64,000 bases of DNA. It comes from Rosellinia necatrix. Its lineage: Eukaryota > Ascomycota > Sordariomycetes > Xylariales > Xylariaceae. How positions within the stretch are numbered: position 1 is the first letter of the stretch; each line of letters begins with the position of its first letter. The position numbers were made by a program, and so were the translations under genes. The notes beneath the pieces were generated by a model. That model was not told where the DNA came from. It made no database searches and saw nothing but the letters and a program-made list of their open reading frames with translations. The stretch lies in contig JAGYVD010000002.1 of assembly GCA_021209875.1 (NCBI GenBank), positions 5,518,001-5,582,000 of the forward strand, in the 5' to 3' direction. Below, piece by piece: positions 58,769 to 64,000 of the stretch.

Positions 58769-61700
58769 TCAGAGCAGGTCGGACAGAACCTCGTTCGTAC
58801 AAGAACTCAGACAGATCCCCGTGTCTGTAGCCATCCTCTCCATAATCATCACGACCTTGTCAACCAGAATCTGTGCCGTTGTAGGATTCATCAGGTGGCT
58901 GTCGGTAGATAGCTTGACATGAAGCCTCCTACCCTGTGGATAGGACATCATGAACACCTTCCAAGGTGGTAACCCATTAGGATGCCGGAAGTATTGTAGC
59001 TTGGTCTCGACCCCGGCCACCAGGCAGTCTGGGTTCTCATCTACATTTTGATGTTGAATCATAAAGTCAAAATCCTCGCAGTTCTTCCAATTAGTACAAT
59101 TTCTCATGATATCTTTGAACCCAAGAGAATCTGCCTCCCCGAGCTTGACGAATTGATCTTGAACGTGGCTGAGTAACTCTTTTGAGGTCAAGGAGGTGGA
59201 CAGATTGACGCGGACCGGGATAATATTGACAAGTGCGCCTATCATCTGCTCTATACCATCAATGGCGGAGTTGCGACCCGAAACCAAGTGGCCGTAGACC
59301 ACTTCCTTGTTGCCAGTTATACAAGAGAGAAGAACAGCCCACGCCGCGCTGGCAAGGGTTGCGTAAGTAGCCCCCCCAGGTAACTGCAGCGGCTCTGTGT
59401 CTGCTGAAACTTGGATGCCTCTGGGCTGGGGGTCTTGTAGGCACTGCGCAAGAAGGCCAGGCTGGACATGATTGAGAGTTGTTAGATCCGATCCCTCCAA
59501 GAGTTTCCTCCAGTACCGGGATGACTGTTGGCTTTTGGTTGATGAATATGACAAGAACTCCGAGAAGCTTGGGCCCTCCAAAATCGGCTTGTTCTGGTAT
59601 TGCGCAAAAAGCGACTCGACAATCAATGGTAAGCTGAAGCCATCGTACTGGCCGTGCGACATGCGAATAACAAGCCGAAGGCCCTGGGATTCGTGACGGA
59701 GAATGGTGAGAGCAAAGGTCGGCTGGACGTGTAAAAATGACGAAATGTCCTGTAAACAAAGGATCCTATATGACGTTTCTAGGTCTTCTTCAACCGTAAC
59801 GACACGCAAAGGTTGATCGAGTGTACGAAGGGTAACTCTCCAAAACGACCCTGATAACTTCAAGAAACAGGCCCGAAACATAGGAATCTTCTCAATTGCC
59901 ATTTTACAGCTTCTCTCAAAACGCTCGATGTCCAAGTGGTCTCCGAGATCAAGATAGAAGTAATTGCAGACCTGGGCACTGCTTATCCCTTCGACGACAA
60001 ATTTCTCCTGGAAGCTGGTGAGGGGTAGGATATTTTCAACATTCTGGGCATATGGACCGCCCTCGATTTTTTCGACCTCCTGTAGTAGTTTTGATTTGAC
60101 TTTACTGTCAATGGAATAGACAGCCGTGAGATTTCCAGTTGTTATCTTGTCGTCCCCGTCCGATTTACATGCGGCCAAATCTCCCAACGTCTCACAGAGG
60201 AAGATGTCTGCTACTGCTAGTCGGATACCGATCTTGCGCGCCTCAGCGGCGACCTTCATGGCGGTGATTGAGTGGCCCCCGAGTTGGAAGAAACTATCGT
60301 CGAGGCCAATCGTCTTTTCGTCTATCTGAAGCACCCGCGCCCAAATTTGCTGCAAACGCCTCTCCATTTCTGAACTTGGCGACCGTAAGGTTGTCTTTCC
60401 GTCTCCCGATGGGGCAGCGGGCATGTTCATCAATGCCTGGCGGTCGATTTTGCCGTTCTCATTGATAGGCAATTTCTCCATGACGGTAATTGAGTGCGGT
60501 ACCATATATTGGGGTAGAATTGCTCGCAGCTTGTTGAAGACTTCGTCTTTAACCTTTTGCATGATCCTCATTCCCGACTTCTTATCGAGCCCCTTCGTTG
60601 CCTTGGCAGACGCTGTGATAAAGCCAATGAGGCACATCTCACCATCTGTCCCCTTTTGCAGCACTACGGCTGCTTCGCTTACCAAGTCATGATCACGTAT
60701 GGCGTGCTCGATCTCGCCTAACTCGACGCGATATCCTCGTATCTTGACCTGACCGTCTACTCGCCCAAAGTATTCCAGCAAGCCATCCGACGGCCTTGCT
60801 CGAACATAATCCCCAGTACGATAGGCATCCATCTGTACCCCGTTGATGGTAATCTTGACGAACCGGTCGAAATTGCGCAGGGGGTCGGTGTAGCCTCTTG
60901 CCAGACCATCGCCAGTCACAACAAGCTCCCCAACTGCGCCCAAAGGTACGAGACGTTGTCGAGGATCTAGGACGTAAGCCCCCGAATTACTGATTGATCT
61001 TCCGATGGGCACACCGTTGGGGAAGGTCTCATTCTCAGTTAGACAATACAAAGTACTGATCACGGAATTTTCCGTGGGCCCGTATGCGTTGATGACCTTG
61101 GCCCCTGGGGAGTTCTGTTGCATGAGCTTTCGCGCTGTGCATAGGTCCCGTCCATCGGCTCGCTCGCCTGCGACAAAGAGGGATTCTAGGATACTTATCG
61201 CAGTGGGCGATTGAAGCAGTGTTTGTTTGAGAAGAGCAGGGGTAAATATGGCGCTTTGGACTCTGTGGGAGATAAACAGATTGCTTAAGTGCTCTTGCTC
61301 CAGCAGCATCATGTGATCAATGCAAATGATAGTACCTCCGTTCAGAAGAGCTCCATATATCTCCCAAGATGACACGTCGAATGCAATGTTCGTCAAGTGT
61401 GCCATATTCGCCCCCTCGGGGGGTAGGTACTTGGCCATGGTGCTCTGCTTGACCAGCCGGACTATACCTCGATGGGGTACCATAACACCTTTTGGTTTGC
61501 CTGTCGATCCTGACGTGAACATAACATAGGCAAGACTCAGGGCCGAAGGCGCGTGATGCCGGGATTTAGACCTTATCGCTATGCCGCTCTGTGGGCGCCA
61601 ATTAAGAACATCGGTAATTGCATGAAATTGGACGCCCTGGCGCTCAATTGACGGAGGCCGAATATCCTCTCCGACAAGGACAATGGTGTCTCCAGATATT

Positions 61701-64000
61701 GACGAAATGATAGATTCGACACGCCCCTTTGGTGTATTGACGTCAAACGGCACGTAGGCATGTCCAGCCTTGAGAATACCCAAGAAGGCAACAATTGTTA
61801 GACAGCTCCGACTCGAAAACACGCCGACTAATGACTCAGGCTCAAGCGAATGCGTAGACAGCCATACAGCCAACTTGTCAGAAAGCGCGTCTAGTTCCAA
61901 AAATGTTAATTTCCGTATAGAGTCTTCGACTGCCACCTTGGAAGAGCTTTCAGCAACTTGACTCCTAAAAAGATCGATTATGCTAGATTCTCGCGGGCAC
62001 GCGATATGCTGAGGTTCTAATAGGCCCATCTCCTCAAGCTTGTCGTGTCCTTTATCGGTCAGATACAGCATGTCTGTGAGCGAAGTTTCTGGTTTTCCAA
62101 TGCCCTGCTCGAGAAGGTTTTCGAACATGAAGATGACATTGGAAATTGATTCGCGAACGAACAGATCGGTTGAGTACAGAATTTCACCTCGAAGGCTGAA
62201 TTCATCCTGGTAAATGTGAAACTCTATATCGCAAATTGAAGTATTCTTGCCTTCAAGAATTTCCGTGTCGACGCCTTCGAGCTCAAGCTTTCCTATATTA
62301 GACTGCGAATTGACTCCAAAGAGTAGCTGAAACAATGGGTGTCGTGACAAATCTCGAGGCTTCTGAAGCTTGGATACGATGCTCAAAAAGGGGACATCTT
62401 TGTTTGCGAGGCTCTCTGCCACTACCGACTGGACTTGGCGGAGTAAGCCCTCAAATGTATTATCGTCTTCGATCACAATGCGAAGGCACTGCATGTTAAC
62501 AAAGAAGCCAATGAGGTCTTTGACCTCATATTGCTCTCGATTAGCAAACGGCGTGCCAATTGTAGCATCGGTTTGACCAGTCAAGTAATAGTGCGTCAGC
62601 CTAAATACCGTAAGAAGGACGATATACGGCGTGACGTGGTACTGAGCGCAGAAGCTCTGTAGCCTGTCGTAAAGTCGCCCTTCAATCTTGAACCTTTCTG
62701 TGCCTGCGCGTCCCGACAAAAGTGGAGGTCGGACCTTGTCGCAAAGGAGCTCTGCCGGTCGACTTGTTTCCAGTTTCTTAACCCAATACTCGAGCTGCTT
62801 GTCTTCCGTCTCTTTCTGCAAATGCTTTTGCCAAATAGAATAGTCCTTGTATTGAATCGGGAGAGGGCTTAACCGAGAAAGGGGGTCATGACCGCGCACC
62901 GAGGCAGAGTAGCAAGCTGCAAGTTCATTACAAAGCACGCTAACGGACCAACCATCAGATATAATGTGATGCATGACCACTGATAGGACATGGTCTTCAT
63001 GACCTAACCGGAATACCGTCACCCTCCACCCGGCCTCTTTGCTAAGATCGAATGTTGTATTGTGGTCGGCCTCCAGCGCCTTCTCGATGCTGCTCTCTTC
63101 TCCTGATTGAATATCCACTATCCTTAGATCTTGTGAATTCATAGGATGCACCTCTTGAACGCTGACATTGTCGTCTGTTATGCAAAATGTTGTCCGGAGA
63201 GTCTCATGGCGACTCTCGATGGCGAGGAGAGCCGCTTTAAGTGAATCGAGCCGAAGGGGTCCCCGTATACGCGATGCATGGGGCATCAGATACCAGGTCA
63301 AGCCGGGATACAACTGCTCCATGAACCACAGCTGTTGCTGAGAAAAGGACTGTTCAACAGGCCCAGCCCTTTCAATTCGAGGGATGAATACAGGCGAGTT
63401 ATCGGCATTCCTCAATGTTGAGACTTGCTCCGCTAACTGGCGGAGCTGGGGCCAGCGGAACATGTCTGCCACGACCATTTGCAGGCCTGCCGCACGCGCC
63501 TCACTAACGACTTTCATTGCGGCGATAGAGTTACCCCCAAGCTGGAAGAAACTGTCATCCACTCCAAAGGCGGTCGGGTTTACGTTTAGGACCTTGGCCC
63601 AAATAGCTTGGAGCTGACGTTCCGGTCTAGTGGTAGGCTGTCGCACCGGGCCTCGAAAGGTATCCATTTGTCGCCGATTTGAGAGAGCTTTGCGATCGAT
63701 TTTGCCATTCTCGTTAAGCGGAATTTCATCCAAGATAGTTATTAGTTGAGGGATCATGTACAATGGCAAATTGGCTTGAAGTAAGTCCCGGAGCTCTCGT
63801 TGTATAGTCCTAGACATCTGCCGCTTGAGAGGTTTGCTGCTCATTGCCTGCAATCTTCGGCCACTGTGATCCGTAGGAAATTGGAACATGACACGCTTCC
63901 CATTCTCAGGCCGATAACGATGGAAGACCGCATCGATACCACCGCGTTGAGAGTATTGCCTCGCCCAGCTTATTTCAACTCGGTATCCTGCTTTCTGGGC
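58769..64000 (-). CDS. Nonribosomal peptide synthetase, C-terminal part, 5' end beyond right edge
   Basis: The frame is open from the right edge to the stop at 58769. From the edge inward it starts with the end of an N-methyltransferase domain (GYRVEISWARQYSQRGG) and the A-domain tail (NGKIDR). With Met at 63889 as residue 1, the order is: T domain (LGGNS, Ser 121); C domain with HHIISDG (307-313); A domain (FTSGSTGKPKG near 791, FDVSSWEIYG near 838, NAYGPTEN near 934, YRTGDYVR near 1023, NGKIDR near 1145); T domain (LGGHS, Ser 1207); and a final C-like domain with SHGQYDGFS (1411-1419). The SHxxxDG form fits the fungal terminal condensation domains that release peptides, often by cyclisation. 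The order nMT-T-C-A-T-C indicates a modular synthetase whose penultimate residue is N-methylated. The product cannot be named. Confidence 0.96.
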   Translation of the reverse strand, partial: AQKAGYRVEISWARQYSQRGGIDAVFHRYRPENGKRVMFQFPTDHSGRRLQAMSSKPLKRQMSRTIQRELRDLLQANLPLYMIPQLITILDEIPLNENGKIDRKALSNRRQMDTFRGPVRQPTTRPERQLQAIWAKVLNVNPTAFGVDDSFFQLGGNSIAAMKVVSEARAAGLQMVVADMFRWPQLRQLAEQVSTLRNADNSPVFIPRIERAGPVEQSFSQQQLWFMEQLYPGLTWYLMPHASRIRGPLRLDSLKAALLAIESRHETLRTTFCITDDNVSVQEVHPMNSQDLRIVDIQSGEESSIEKALEADHNTTFDLSKEAGWRVTVFRLGHEDHVLSVVMHHIISDGWSVSVLCNELAACYSASVRGHDPLSRLSPLPIQYKDYSIWQKHLQKETEDKQLEYWVKKLETSRPAELLCDKVRPPLLSGRAGTERFKIEGRLYDRLQSFCAQYHVTPYIVLLTVFRLTHYYLTGQTDATIGTPFANREQYEVKDLIGFFVNMQCLRIVIEDDNTFEGLLRQVQSVVAESLANKDVPFLSIVSKLQKPRDLSRHPLFQLLFGVNSQSNIGKLELEGVDTEILEGKNTSICDIEFHIYQDEFSLRGEILYSTDLFVRESISNVIFMFENLLEQGIGKPETSLTDMLYLTDKGHDKLEEMGLLEPQHIACPRESSIIDLFRSQVAESSSKVAVEDSIRKLTFLELDALSDKLAVWLSTHSLEPESLVGVFSSRSCLTIVAFLGILKAGHAYVPFDVNTPKGRVESIISSISGDTIVLVGEDIRPPSIERQGVQFHAITDVLNWRPQSGIAIRSKSRHHAPSALSLAYVMFTSGSTGKPKGVMVPHRGIVRLVKQSTMAKYLPPEGANMAHLTNIAFDVSSWEIYGALLNGGTIICIDHMMLLEQEHLSNLFISHRVQSAIFTPALLKQTLLQSPTAISILESLFVAGERADGRDLCTARKLMQQNSPGAKVINAYGPTENSVISTLYCLTENETFPNGVPIGRSISNSGAYVLDPRQRLVPLGAVGELVVTGDGLARGYTDPLRNFDRFVKITINGVQMDAYRTGDYVRARPSDGLLEYFGRVDGQVKIRGYRVELGEIEHAIRDHDLVSEAAVVLQKGTDGEMCLIGFITASAKATKGLDKKSGMRIMQKVKDEVFNKLRAILPQYMVPHSITVMEKLPINENGKIDRQALMNMPAAPSGDGKTTLRSPSSEMERRLQQIWARVLQIDEKTIGLDDSFFQLGGHSITAMKVAAEARKIGIRLAVADIFLCETLGDLAACKSDGDDKITTGNLTAVYSIDSKVKSKLLQEVEKIEGGPYAQNVENILPLTSFQEKFVVEGISSAQVCNYFYLDLGDHLDIERFERSCKMAIEKIPMFRACFLKLSGSFWRVTLRTLDQPLRVVTVEEDLETSYRILCLQDISSFLHVQPTFALTILRHESQGLRLVIRMSHGQYDGFSLPLIVESLFAQYQNKPILEGPSFSEFLSYSSTKSQQSSRYWRKLLEGSDLTTLNHVQPGLLAQCLQDPQPRGIQVSADTEPLQLPGGATYATLASAAWAVLLSCITGNKEVVYGHLVSGRNSAIDGIEQMIGALVNIIPVRVNLSTSLTSKELLSHVQDQFVKLGEADSLGFKDIMRNCTNWKNCEDFDFMIQHQNVDENPDCLVAGVETKLQYFRHPNGLPPWKVFMMSYPQGRRLHVKLSTDSHLMNPTTAQILVDKVVMIMERMATDTGICLSSCTNEVLSDLL

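Noticed and set aside
1..64000. CRISPR array or prokaryotic operon structure
   Set aside because: No regularly spaced repeats of the right size were seen, and the spliced genes are eukaryotic.

Overview
The window reads as nuclear DNA of a filamentous ascomycete (Pezizomycotina, most likely a sordariomycete). Supporting this are short introns (about 50-190 nt) with GT..AG ends and CTAAC/CTGAC-like branch sites, multi-exon genes, Thr-rich wall-protein and GPI-type ORFs, a large fungal nonribosomal peptide synthetase, and abundant microsatellites and long C/G or A/T homopolymers. The species cannot be fixed from the sequence alone. All splice sites given here were placed by eye, with reading frame and phase checked.

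Layout. Positions 1-2603 (minus) hold the 5' part of a secreted Gly/His- and Thr-rich surface protein gene that runs off the left edge through several very short exons. Positions 2.6-19.6 kb are gene-poor, with only weak or doubtful ORFs. Then come a GAC1-type glycogen-targeting phosphatase subunit (19658-22056 +), an empty stretch, a PhoA-type secreted acid phosphatase (25478-26780 -), a CCC1/VIT-type vacuolar iron/manganese transporter (28768-29700 +) and a convergent single-pass membrane protein with a Pro/Gly-rich tail (29848-30595 -). Positions 30.6-37.4 kb are sparse, with a tRNA-like Pol III unit (32702-32804) and a small Cys-rich ORF (35395-35667 -). Positions 37430-41422 (+) encode an unusual three-part protein: a HeLo-like helical N-terminus, a degenerate kinase domain and a trypsin-like protease with a visible H/D/S triad. 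Its frame is broken and restored at two C runs. A GPI-type Ser/Thr-rich protein follows (41950-42534 -).

The right third is dense: a BIM1-like copper-binding GPI protein (44969-45802 -) divergent from a ferric/cupric reductase (48213-50134 +), a cytosolic-type arginyl-tRNA synthetase with a possible alternative mitochondrial leader (51499-53707 +), a cytochrome P450 with trinucleotide-expanded insertions (55667-57991 +), and the C-terminal part of an NRPS (58769 to the right edge, -) with order nMT end-T-C-A-T-C(terminal).

How genes may work together. The P450 and NRPS are convergent neighbours and probably belong to one biosynthetic cluster whose remainder lies to the right. The BIM1-like protein and the reductase share a 2.4 kb divergent promoter carrying four TTGCTCA-type motifs, similar to copper-response elements, which suggests a co-regulated copper acquisition pair. 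The most unusual gene is the HeLo-like/pseudokinase/protease fusion, which resembles parts of fungal regulated cell death and allorecognition systems.
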